Below are positions 27,246 to 34,496 of a stretch of DNA of 41,761 nucleotides, piece after piece. Numbering within the stretch: the stretch's first letter is position 1; every line of letters starts with the position of its first letter. Under the pieces are notes generated by a model. It saw only the letters and a list, made by a program, of their open reading frames with translations. It was not told the origin of the DNA and ran no database searches. Made by a program: the position numbers and the translations under genes. The stretch covers positions 1 through 41,761 of the forward strand of contig JAISJN010000011.1 in NCBI GenBank assembly GCA_031261505.1, read 5' to 3'. The stretch comes from Clostridioides sp. (GTDB lineage Bacteria > Bacillota > Clostridia > Peptostreptococcales > Peptostreptococcaceae).

Positions 27246-28235
27246 TTAAGATCCCAATATACATTGAGCGATAGCACGAGGACGGTTTAGCCCCTCAATC
27301 GATCCTATAACTTGCTCTGTATCCCCATCTAAAACAACTATATTGTTAGCCGATGGATTTGTAACGTAGATTAAATTTTTCATAGAGTCTACACTTATTC
27401 CATATGCATCACATCCAACCTCTATATACCTTGAATTATGTTCAATGTCCCATACCTTATTGCCATCTATTGCCTGAACAATTGAAGAATATGCATAATT
27501 AAAAAACTCTATCCTAGTTATATATACTTTCCCAGTATTCTGGTTTACTGCAACATCTCTTGGATCTAAACTGTATATATGAGGATATAGTCGATTATTC
27601 GTGTTACAATCTATCACGTCTATATTACTGTTATCCCTACTAATCACGTATAGAAAATTATTTACACAATCTACAGCTATTTTGCCTGGTGTAGGTGTCG
27701 CTTTAAATTTTGTTAAAACGGTCTTATTGTATCCATCTATTACAGTTATGGTACTCTCTACCGTATTGCTTACATACACTCTGTTAGTTGCCGGATTTAT
27801 GGTTATTCCATATGGTCCAAATCCAGTATTTAGCACTGATATAACGTTGTTTGTATATCCGTTTATCAAACTTAAAGTGTTTGATCCGTAGTTGACCACA
27901 TACACTATATTTGTACTAGGGTCTACGGCTACTGAAACTGGAATATACCCAACAGTTATATTCTCTATAATTTCATTTATAGTGCTGTCTATAACAGTTA
28001 CGCTATTATTATTCTTGTTTACTACATAAACTGCATTGACTATTGGATTTACGGCTAGTGCATATGGCATGAATCCTAGGCATATTTCTTTTACAATCTG
28101 ATTTGTATCGCTATCTATTACAGCTATACTGTTTGAACCTTCATTCGCTACGTATATATACTTTGAACATAGATCGCCTGGACTTCCAATTATGCCTAAA
28201 CCCTGGTTTTTGCAATTACATCTATTTCCAACCAT
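27246..28235 (-). CDS. Seven-bladed YVTN beta-propeller protein 2
   Basis: A 329-residue paralogue of the neighbouring propeller genes. It begins MVGNRCNCKNQGLGI, has DLCSKYIYVANEGSN as the first blade strand and ends AQCILGS. Seven repeats can be followed, with the fifth (SNIDVIDCNTNNRLYPHI) and sixth blades more diverged. No signal peptide or membrane segment is seen. GGGATG precedes the ATG. Its promoter region is unusual: one dispersed hairpin element sits between promoter and gene, and part of another lies just upstream of the promoter. Confidence 0.87.
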   Translation of the reverse strand: MVGNRCNCKNQGLGIIGSPGDLCSKYIYVANEGSNSIAVIDSDTNQIVKEICLGFMPYALAVNPIVNAVYVVNKNNNSVTVIDSTINEIIENITVGYIPVSVAVDPSTNIVYVVNYGSNTLSLINGYTNNVISVLNTGFGPYGITINPATNRVYVSNTVESTITVIDGYNKTVLTKFKATPTPGKIAVDCVNNFLYVISRDNSNIDVIDCNTNNRLYPHIYSLDPRDVAVNQNTGKVYITRIEFFNYAYSSIVQAIDGNKVWDIEHNSRYIEVGCDAYGISVDSMKNLIYVTNPSANNIVVLDGDTEQVIGSIEGLNRPRAIAQCILGS

Positions 28236-28277
28236 GATTTCACATCCCTATTTCATTAATTTATTTAGGTTATTGTC

Positions 28278-28378
28278 TTTAAATGCTGACTCAGCGATTT
28301 CAGTTGGATATTTTATCATACTGAAATGAGAATTCTGCCAGCAACCTGTGCAATGTTGGACATCTTCCTCAAGTTATT
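28278..28378. repeat. Dispersed double-hairpin element, copy in the leader of propeller gene 2
   Basis: Starts TTTAAATGCTGACTCAGCG and ends CCTCAAGTTATT. It begins exactly after one arm (28268-28277) of a 10-bp inverted repeat whose other arm is at 28391-28400, so it occupies the loop of a leader hairpin. The other propeller genes have only about 24 bases in that loop. Confidence 0.7.
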
Positions 28379-28405
28379 AAAACCAATTTCGACAATAACC
28401 TGTAT

Positions 28406-28435
28406 TATTATATGTAGATAATTGCAAATTGTTAC
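28406..28435 (-). promoter_or_regulatory. Propeller promoter 2 (sigma-K-like)
   Basis: GTAAC, 16 bases, CATATAATA on the minus strand, identical boxes to the three other copies. Confidence 0.55.
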
Positions 28436-28436
28436 C

Positions 28437-28504
28437 TTAAATGGTGATTCATCGATTTCAGTGGCTGATTTCACCATCCACTAAAATGATATAATTCGCC
28501 ATTG
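28437..28504. repeat. Partial dispersed element upstream of propeller promoter 2
   Basis: TTAAATGGTGATTCATCGAT followed by hairpin A (TTTCAGTGGCTGATTTCACC with CCACTAAAATGA). Hairpin B and the right end are missing. It touches the -35 box of the promoter. Confidence 0.6.
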
Positions 28505-28510
28505 TAGACT

Positions 28511-28557
28511 AATACAAAACAAGGCTGTCGCATTTTTCAACAGCCTTGTTTTGTATT
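28511..28557 (-). terminator. Terminator after beta-propeller gene 3
   Basis: A perfect 18-bp stem (28511-28528 with 28540-28557). The inner part is AAGGCTGT / ACAGCCTT and the loop is CGCATTTTTCA. Confidence 0.88.
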
Positions 28558-28565
28558 GCCTATTT

Positions 28566-29582
28566 CTAAGAACCCAATATACATTGAGCGATCTCAACAG
28601 GGACGTTCAGACCACCAATCGATCCTATAACTTGCTCTGTCTCACCATCTATAACAAATATTTTATCATCCGCTGGTATCGTAACATAGATTAAATTCTT
28701 CCTAGAGTCTATGCTTAATTTATATGGCTCAAATAGTGAATCACCCCCCGCATCTCTTCCATGTTCAAGATATATGCTCCTTGAATTATGCCACCAATGC
28801 CAAGGATTAAATGATTCCCTTAATCCATCGCCATCAATCACCTCTACACTTTCAGGCTTTTTGACCCAGTAAGTTAAATCAGATATATAAACTCTGCCCG
28901 TATTCTGGTTTACTGCAATTCCCTTTGGAGAGTCTAGCCTCCATATAAAAGGTAATATACTGTTAGTATTACAATCTACCAACACGGTCAGACCACTATC
29001 CCTGCCAATCACATATAGTAAATTATTCACACAATCTACAGCCATTGCTCGTGGTATTTCTGGAAGTTCCATTCTAGTTACGACACTCTTCTTACGTCCG
29101 TCTATTACGGTTATATCCGGAACTACCTGACTTCTTATATACACTCTATTGAGTGTAGGGTTTATAACTATTCCGTTTGGATTAGCTACAGTACCTAGTA
29201 CTGCTATAACTTTGTTTGTATATCCATTTATTAAACTTACATTGGATGAGGCGTAGTTAACTACATACACTATATTTGTACTAGGGTCTACCGCTACTGC
29301 AATTGGAGTTTTTCCAACATTTATCGTTCTTATAACTTCGTTTATACTTCCATCTATAACATCTAGGCTATTCCCTAGCTGGTTTACAACATAAACCACA
29401 TTGGCTATTGGATTTACTGCTATTTCCTCCGGCCTATATCCAAGTGGTATATCTTTTACAACCTGCTGCGCATCGCTATCTACGACGGCTATACTGTTTG
29501 AACCCCTATTAATCACGTATATATACTTTGAGCATATGTCGCCTAAGCCCAGTTTTTTGCAATTACATTCATTTTCAACCAT
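28566..29582 (-). CDS. Seven-bladed YVTN beta-propeller protein 3
   Basis: A 338-residue paralogue beginning MVENECNCKKLGLGDICS and ending AQCILGS. It is closest to propeller 4: both share a long loop in the sixth blade with NPWHWWHNSRSIYLEHGR and a blade with DSGLTVLVDCNTNSILPF. Seven blades can be traced. No secretion signal is seen. GGGATG is the SD. The pair 3 and 4 probably arose by a recent duplication. Confidence 0.87.
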   Translation of the reverse strand: MVENECNCKKLGLGDICSKYIYVINRGSNSIAVVDSDAQQVVKDIPLGYRPEEIAVNPIANVVYVVNQLGNSLDVIDGSINEVIRTINVGKTPIAVAVDPSTNIVYVVNYASSNVSLINGYTNKVIAVLGTVANPNGIVINPTLNRVYIRSQVVPDITVIDGRKKSVVTRMELPEIPRAMAVDCVNNLLYVIGRDSGLTVLVDCNTNSILPFIWRLDSPKGIAVNQNTGRVYISDLTYWVKKPESVEVIDGDGLRESFNPWHWWHNSRSIYLEHGRDAGGDSLFEPYKLSIDSRKNLIYVTIPADDKIFVIDGETEQVIGSIGGLNVPVEIAQCILGS

Positions 29583-29652
29583 GATTTCACATCCCCGTTA
29601 ATTTATTTAGGTTACTCCCTTTATTCAAAGCAATTTTGACAATAACCTGTAT

Positions 29653-29682
29653 TATTATATGTAGATAATTGTAAATTGTTAC
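29653..29682 (-). promoter_or_regulatory. Propeller promoter 3 (sigma-K-like)
   Basis: GTAAC, 16 bases, CATATAATA on the minus strand. The leader then can form a GGTTA/TAACC stem. Confidence 0.55.
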
Positions 29683-29720
29683 CTTATATAATTCTCCATT
29701 ATCGACTTGTATAATTTAAT

Positions 29721-29775
29721 AGACGTTACAAAAGAAGGCTGTCGCATTTTGCAACAGCCTTCTTTTGTAACGTCT
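29721..29775 (-). terminator. Terminator after beta-propeller gene 4
   Basis: A perfect 22-bp stem (29721-29742 with 29754-29775). The inner part AAGGCTGT / ACAGCCTT and loop CGCATTTTGCA are shared with the other propeller terminators, while the outer arm is unique. Confidence 0.88.
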
Positions 29776-29779
29776 ATTT

Positions 29780-30817
29780 CTAAGAGCCTAATATACATTG
29801 AGCGATCGCAACAGGACCGTGTAGCCCTTCGATTGATCCTATAACTTGCTCTGTCTCACCATCTATAACAAATATTTTGTCATCCGCTGGTACCGTAACA
29901 TAGATTAAATTCTTCCTAGCGTCTATACTTAATTCATATGAAGCATATAATAAATAACCTTCCTCATTTCTTCCATGTTCAAGATATATACTCCTTGAAT
30001 TATGCCACCAATGCCAAGGATTAAGTGATTCCCTTAATCCATTACCATCAATTACCTCTACACTTGAAGGTTTTGTACGTAACCAGTAAGTTAAATCAGA
30101 TATATAAACTCTGCCAGTATTCTGATTTACTGCCATTCCCATTGGAGCGTTTAACCTCCATACAAAAGGTAATATACTATTAGTATTACAATCTATCAAT
30201 ATGGTTAGACCACTATCCCTGCCAATCACATATAGTAAATTATTCACACAATCTACAGCTATTTTTCGTGGTATGTCTGGAAGTTCTATTCTGGTTACGA
30301 CGCTCTTATTGCGTGTGTCTATTACGGTTATAGTACTATCTCCCAGATTACTTATATACACTCTATCAATTAGAGGGTTGATAGCTATTTTGTCTGGTCT
30401 AGCTCCAGTACCTAGTACCGCTATAATTCTGTTTGTATATCCATCTATTAAACTCACAGTGTGTGAGCCGTAGTTAACTACATACACTATATTTCTAACA
30501 ATGTCTACCGTTATTGAATTTGGAACAATTCCAAGCTTTATCGATCCTACAATTTCATTTATAGTACTGTCTATAACAGTTATGCTATTGCCCTCCTGAT
30601 TTACTACATACACCGCATTGACTATTGGGTTTACAGCTAGTGCAATCGGCCTATATCTGAGGCCTATATCTTTTACAACCTTCTGTGCATCGCTATCTAC
30701 GACAGCTATACTATTTGAATTGTTATTAGCAACGTAGATATATTTTGAACATATGTCTCCTAGATCTCCAACCATGCTTAATCCTTGGTTTTTGCAATTA
30801 CATCCATTTCCAACCAT
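29780..30817 (-). CDS. Seven-bladed YVTN beta-propeller protein 4
   Basis: A 345-residue paralogue beginning MVGNGCNCKNQGLSM and ending AQCILGS. The first blade strand is SKYIYVANNNSNSIAVVDS. It shares the NPWHWWHNSRS loop with propeller 3. It is the first of the array in transcription order, but every copy has its own promoter and terminator, so the four are separate units. No signal peptide is seen. Cysteines at both ends could lock the ring or cross-link the protein in an outer spore layer; this is inference. Confidence 0.87.
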   Translation of the reverse strand: MVGNGCNCKNQGLSMVGDLGDICSKYIYVANNNSNSIAVVDSDAQKVVKDIGLRYRPIALAVNPIVNAVYVVNQEGNSITVIDSTINEIVGSIKLGIVPNSITVDIVRNIVYVVNYGSHTVSLIDGYTNRIIAVLGTGARPDKIAINPLIDRVYISNLGDSTITVIDTRNKSVVTRIELPDIPRKIAVDCVNNLLYVIGRDSGLTILIDCNTNSILPFVWRLNAPMGMAVNQNTGRVYISDLTYWLRTKPSSVEVIDGNGLRESLNPWHWWHNSRSIYLEHGRNEEGYLLYASYELSIDARKNLIYVTVPADDKIFVIDGETEQVIGSIEGLHGPVAIAQCILGS

Positions 30818-30887
30818 GATTTCACATCCCAGTTAATTTATTTAGGTTACTCCCTTCATTCAAAGCAATTTTGACAATAACCTGTAT

Positions 30888-30917
30888 TATTATATGTAGA
30901 TAATTGTAAATTGTTAC
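30888..30917 (-). promoter_or_regulatory. Propeller promoter 4 (sigma-K-like)
   Basis: GTAAC, 16 bases, CATATAATA on the minus strand, about 70 bases before the start codon. The leader is nearly identical to that of propeller 3. Confidence 0.55.
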
Positions 30918-30974
30918 TTTTACTGTATTCTCGCCTAAGACAATTATTCTGTTAATCCCTCTCTAAGATTAAAA

Positions 30975-31003
30975 CGCCCCCTTCCTATTAGGATTGGGGA
31001 CGC
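30975..31003 (-). terminator. Terminator of the gpr-spoIIP operon
   Basis: On the minus strand GCGTCCCC and AATCCT pair with AGGAAG and GGGGCG (with small mismatches), followed by TTTTA. It stands between the operon and the propeller array. Confidence 0.6.
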
Positions 31004-31021
31004 TCTAAAGTTAAAATTGCC

Positions 31022-31095
31022 TAAAGTGGTGATATCCCACTACTAAAATAGATGTCCCCAGCCACAGAGGTAGGGGACATTTATCTCAAGTTATA
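31022..31095. repeat. Dispersed element, left-truncated copy
   Basis: A short hairpin A (AGTGG / CCACT) is followed by hairpin B with the perfect stem ATGTCCCC / GGGGACAT, and the usual end ATCTCAAGTTATA. The stem bases differ from copy 1 but remain paired. Confidence 0.65.
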
Positions 31096-31117
31096 TGCAA
31101 GATAAGATAATTCTTAT

Positions 31118-31507
31118 TTACTGACTTCTCATCATCTTATCTAAGTCGCCTTCGTCAATTTTTTTATTTTCTCCACCTATTGCCGAATTGATAAAATCGC
31201 TCACTCCACTACTTAGATTTTTCACTTTTTTACCTAGTTCCGAGGCGTTTTTAGCTATGAAACTTCCTAACTTATTTAAATTATTTTCTATTTCACCTAT
31301 AATTTTGTCTATATCGTCGCCTTCTATCATTTCCATAACAGGTACTTCCAACTGATTTTTGCCTAGCATATGTCTTGCGGTGTCGTCTACTACGAAGATT
31401 GCGACCGATACCACAAATATCATAGCTAATATGACAATCGTCCTCAACAGTAGTCTGCCTTTTCTTTTTTTAACCCTTTTTGGAGTGCTGCGCTCAGTCC
31501 TCTTCAT
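31118..31507 (-). CDS. Single-pass membrane protein downstream of spoIIP, unknown function
   Basis: A 129-residue protein with a very basic N-terminus (MKRTERSTPKRVKKRKGR), one transmembrane helix (about residues 19-41) and an acidic, helical extracytoplasmic part (about 45-129, ending LDKMMRSQ). It starts six bases after the spoIIP stop and ends before the operon terminator, so it is co-transcribed with gpr and spoIIP. A role in sporulation is likely from context only. I do not recognise the family. Confidence 0.75.
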   Translation of the reverse strand: MKRTERSTPKRVKKRKGRLLLRTIVILAMIFVVSVAIFVVDDTARHMLGKNQLEVPVMEMIEGDDIDKIIGEIENNLNKLGSFIAKNASELGKKVKNLSSGVSDFINSAIGGENKKIDEGDLDKMMRSQ

Positions 31508-31513
31508 AACTGC

Positions 31514-32566
31514 CTACTGTTGTGATACTGTAGGGGTCTGCCCAGCTTGTCTGAAATACGTGTCTAGTATATCTGCTACATATTTTGCTGTAGCCTTTGC
31601 TTCCTCTGTTGTTGTACCGTTACTTCCTATTTCAACCAAGATATGGTTTTTCGCTGCAAATTCGTTGAATCTGGCGTAGTCCTTCTGTACTATAGGAGTT
31701 GTTAGCCCCGGATACTTGCTGTCTGATACCTTGTATATTCCCTCGGCTAATTTTCTAAGCTCTGCTGTATTTGTATTTTTACCTCCTACTACTAGACAGA
31801 ATTTAGCTATTCTCTTGCCGTTTACCACTGTGGTACCATCGCTGTGAGCCTTGTCTTTCGCAGCTTGTGAAGATGTGTCCTTACCATCTCTGTGTATGTC
31901 CATCGCTATGTCTATCGATTTATATTCGTTTAAATATTTGTTTATAGTCTTCAAACTACTTGAATACGAGCTGTTGAACGACGGTATATCGTGGTACTTC
32001 GTACTGTGGATAACCCCCCAGCCCTTATCTGCAAGCGAATCTGTAAGTACGCTTCCAACCTCCATTACTGAATGCGCCGTATCTTTTGAATGATAGTTGC
32101 CCGCTGGAGCGTCTGAATAGGTTTCCCCACTATGTGTATGATATATCAGTATATTCGGCTGTTTACTAGTGATTCTTACTTCGTTTTTATACTCTGAAGT
32201 TGGTACGTATCCCTGGTCTCCCTTTGCCGAATTGTCCACGCTGACTGGCTGTTCTGAGTCGACTGTCGGGATTTTATCCTCGCCTACGTATACCTGTACA
32301 TACTCTCCTGACTTGTCCTGTGAGTCTGTATTGCTGTTTTTACTCGCTGGACTTTTGTCCGCGGTGCCTTCTTTTGAGTCGTCTTTAGGATCTGTTTTTT
32401 TGGTATTTTCTTCTTTTGACTTATCCACATTTTGTGACTCTGGATAAGACGAGTTTATCAAAAACTCTAGAAAATCGTCCTTGCTTAGAGCAAGTGAAGT
32501 CGTCGTACACATACCAATTATCAAACACGATACCGTCAACGTCTTAATGTATTTAATATGTTTCAT
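31514..32566 (-). CDS. spoIIP: Stage II sporulation protein P (peptidoglycan amidase/endopeptidase)
   Basis: A 350-residue protein of the DMP engulfment machinery, which with SpoIID degrades septal peptidoglycan. A signal or anchor segment (about 7-27) is followed by a disordered, charged linker (about 45-130). The SpoIIP domain comes next, with ILIYHTHSGETY (His143, His145, Glu148 as likely zinc ligands or catalytic residues) and IDIAMDIHRDGK. The conserved ending NHILVEIGSNGTT is present. It is 27 bp after gpr, a common arrangement in spore formers. The family's role is well established in Bacillus and Clostridioides. Confidence 0.95.
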   Translation of the reverse strand: MKHIKYIKTLTVSCLIIGMCTTTSLALSKDDFLEFLINSSYPESQNVDKSKEENTKKTDPKDDSKEGTADKSPASKNSNTDSQDKSGEYVQVYVGEDKIPTVDSEQPVSVDNSAKGDQGYVPTSEYKNEVRITSKQPNILIYHTHSGETYSDAPAGNYHSKDTAHSVMEVGSVLTDSLADKGWGVIHSTKYHDIPSFNSSYSSSLKTINKYLNEYKSIDIAMDIHRDGKDTSSQAAKDKAHSDGTTVVNGKRIAKFCLVVGGKNTNTAELRKLAEGIYKVSDSKYPGLTTPIVQKDYARFNEFAAKNHILVEIGSNGTTTEEAKATAKYVADILDTYFRQAGQTPTVSQQ

Positions 32567-32593
32567 GAAATTTCCTCCTCGTATTCCTTTTTC

Positions 32594-33547
32594 TTAAGAT
32601 TGTATTCTCCCCGGATGAAGAGATCTGTTAAGCCCCTCGCTTATGATTATCGATAAATTTTCTATCGTCTCATCTATATCCTTAGGTGTGACTATTAGAT
32701 TTTTATCGTAAGGGTCAAGCGATTCCCTTATTAGATTGTATTTTTCATCTTCCTTTAGGCTTTTTAACATCTGGTAGAAACCATCGTTTCCCTGAGACTG
32801 CTCTATTAGATTATCTATCGCTAAATCGAGTACATCTATTGTAAGCGTTGCAGCGTCGACTACAGTCGGCACTCCTATAGCTACAACATCAACGCCTAGA
32901 TAATCCTTATTCAATGCCTTTCTCGCATTTCCAACTCCTGCTCCTGGAGCTATGCCCGCTGTTGAAATCTGGATTGTTGAGTTTACTCTCTCCATCTTTC
33001 TAGATGCCAGAGCATCTATCGCTACAACTCTATCCGGTTTTATGTTATCTACTATAGATTTGACAATTTCACTGGTTTCTATACCTGTTATTCCCATTAC
33101 TCCCGGGCTCATTCCAGCTACTTCTGTGAAATCGTCATCGTAATCCTTGTTGTAGTTTTTGAATATATGTCTTGTTACAAGTGTTTTTTCAACTGTCTTA
33201 GGCCCGAGTGCATCAGATGTTATATTCCAGTTGCCAAGACCTATGACCAATGTTTTTTTGTTTTTTTCTGGACCGAATACCTTTACAAGCTCGTCCTTTA
33301 AAAAATCTATCATCTCCTCCCTAGATTCATCGTCGTCGTACTTCATTAAATTACTTTCTAAGGTGATATACCTTCCTATTCCCTTGCCCATTATCTCTGA
33401 GCCCTCGTCTGTCTTTATTTCAACCGTTGTTATCTTACAGTTTTTTTGCTCGTTATTTTCGATTTCTACTCCTGGAATCCTACTTCCTTGGATTCCCTCT
33501 TCACATACCTCTCTCGCTTCAAGTGCTAAATCAGTTCTTATTCTCAT
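32594..33547 (-). CDS. gpr: Germination protease GPR
   Basis: A 317-residue aspartic-type protease that degrades small acid-soluble spore proteins during germination. The N-terminus MRIRTDLALEARE is the expected start; the zymogen loses a short propeptide of this region. Family stretches include GLGNWNITSDALGPK, AGMSPGVMGITGIETSE and DALASRKMERVNSTIQ with ISTAGIAPGAGVGN. It is followed by spoIIP. In Bacillus gpr is made in the forespore; I could not point to a convincing sigma-F/G promoter here. Confidence 0.97.
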   Translation of the reverse strand: MRIRTDLALEAREVCEEGIQGSRIPGVEIENNEQKNCKITTVEIKTDEGSEIMGKGIGRYITLESNLMKYDDDESREEMIDFLKDELVKVFGPEKNKKTLVIGLGNWNITSDALGPKTVEKTLVTRHIFKNYNKDYDDDFTEVAGMSPGVMGITGIETSEIVKSIVDNIKPDRVVAIDALASRKMERVNSTIQISTAGIAPGAGVGNARKALNKDYLGVDVVAIGVPTVVDAATLTIDVLDLAIDNLIEQSQGNDGFYQMLKSLKEDEKYNLIRESLDPYDKNLIVTPKDIDETIENLSIIISEGLNRSLHPGRIQS

Positions 33548-33585
33548 ATATATGCTCCCTATTCAAAAATTATGTTAATCTATTG

Positions 33586-33687
33586 TTTAAATGGTGATTC
33601 AATGATTTCAGTATTGGATTTTAATCCACACTTAAATGAGATTTATGCCAGTACCTCTAGATATGGTGGCATTTATCTCAAGTTATA
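33586..33687. repeat. Dispersed double-hairpin element upstream of gpr
   Basis: Starts TTTAAATGGTGATTCAATG and ends ATCTCAAGTTATA. Hairpin A is imperfect (GGATTTTAATCC). Hairpin B has outer stems GAGAT/ATCTC and ATGCCA/TGGCAT, a base-pair-preserving variant of copy 1. Confidence 0.7.
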
Positions 33688-33916
33688 GTATTAATTGTTA
33701 GCAAGTTTCTTATTTTTATAACACTTTGTGGATAATTTGCTAATTTTCTTCGAAAACAGTGGATTATTTCTCTCGAATTGTCTATAATTATATGTGGAAA
33801 GAATATGTTCTCAGATTTTGGTGTCTAAATTTAAGCAATATTAAATTTCAAAAAAAGAGATAATATTACAGCTTTCAATTTTTACGTAATATATCGATTT
33901 TAAATAAATTTTATCC

Positions 33917-33945
33917 TTGATTTTTCATGGTATTTCTGTTAAAAT
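33917..33945 (+). promoter_or_regulatory. rpsT promoter
   Basis: TTGATT and TAAAAT with a 17-base spacer, about 50 bases before the start codon. Confidence 0.7.
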
Positions 33946-33995
33946 CATATATGTTGAAATTGTACAGACGATAAAGTATACGGGAGGTGAAAGAT

Positions 33996-34262
33996 TTGGC
34001 AAATATAAAATCAGCGAAAAAGAGAATAGGCGTTATCGAAAAGAAAACTGCTTTAAATAAAATAAGAAAATCTCAAATAAAAACTGCTATAAGAAAATTT
34101 GAAGATGCTATTGCAGCTGGTAATAAGGAAGACGCAACTGTAAAATTCCAAGCTGCTCAAAAGAAAATACAGCAAGTAGCTTCTAAAGGGACTATACATA
34201 AGAATGCTGCCGCTAGAAAAGTAGCTAAATTAGCTAATAAATTAAACGGAATGAACGCTTAG
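33996..34262 (+). CDS. rpsT: Ribosomal protein S20
   Basis: An 88-residue basic, helical protein of the small ribosomal subunit. It reads ANIKSAKKRIGV at the start and IHKNAAARKVAKLANKLN near the end, which is close to family consensus. The start is TTG 33996, six bases after GGGAGGTG; a GTG nine bases upstream lies within the SD. Non-ATG starts are common for rpsT and are linked to its autoregulation in other bacteria. It stands alone on the plus strand with its own promoter and two terminators. Confidence 0.97.
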   Translation: MANIKSAKKRIGVIEKKTALNKIRKSQIKTAIRKFEDAIAAGNKEDATVKFQAAQKKIQQVASKGTIHKNAAARKVAKLANKLNGMNA

Positions 34263-34317
34263 TCATTTGTTTATGATTCTTATGAATGCAATCTTATTTA
34301 AAATTTAAGTAAATTTA

Positions 34318-34351
34318 GCCAGTGAACGTCCTAGACAATCTACTGGCTTTT
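34318..34351 (+). terminator. First terminator after rpsT
   Basis: GCCAGT and ACTGGC form a 6-bp stem around an 18-base loop, followed by TTTTGC. Confidence 0.55.
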
Positions 34352-34387
34352 GCTATTTGCAGACTTTTTTTCACAGTCTCAAAATTT

Positions 34388-34425
34388 AAATGACACCTAG
34401 TCTAATAACTGGTGTCATTTTTTTC
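34388..34425 (+). terminator. Second terminator after rpsT
   Basis: AAATGACACC and GGTGTCATTT form a 10-bp stem followed by a run of seven T. It is a strong plus-strand terminator. Confidence 0.85.
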
Positions 34426-34496
34426 GTCCCTTTATTTTAAATATTTATTGCCTGTGCTGCTAAGTACTTGGTAGTGATGAATCGAATCTGTCATAT

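Larger units (their letters stand above)
28236..28510. other. Upstream region of propeller gene 2
   Basis: Contains, in transcript order, a partial dispersed element (28437-28504), the promoter (28406-28435), a leader arm GGTTATTGTC, a full dispersed element (28278-28378), the matching arm GACAATAACC (28268-28277 on the plus strand) and the SD region. No further gene is seen. Confidence 0.7.
33548..33995. other. Divergent intergenic region between gpr and rpsT
   Basis: Contains a full dispersed double-hairpin element (33586-33687), AT-rich sequence, and the rpsT promoter (33917-33945). No gene is seen. Confidence 0.65.

Noticed and set aside
33159-33578. 139-residue plus-strand reading frame opposite gpr
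   Set aside because: Antisense shadow of a firmly identified gene.
33548-33600. Sigma-F/G promoter for gpr
   Set aside because: I found no pair of boxes with proper spacing, although such a promoter is expected from Bacillus.
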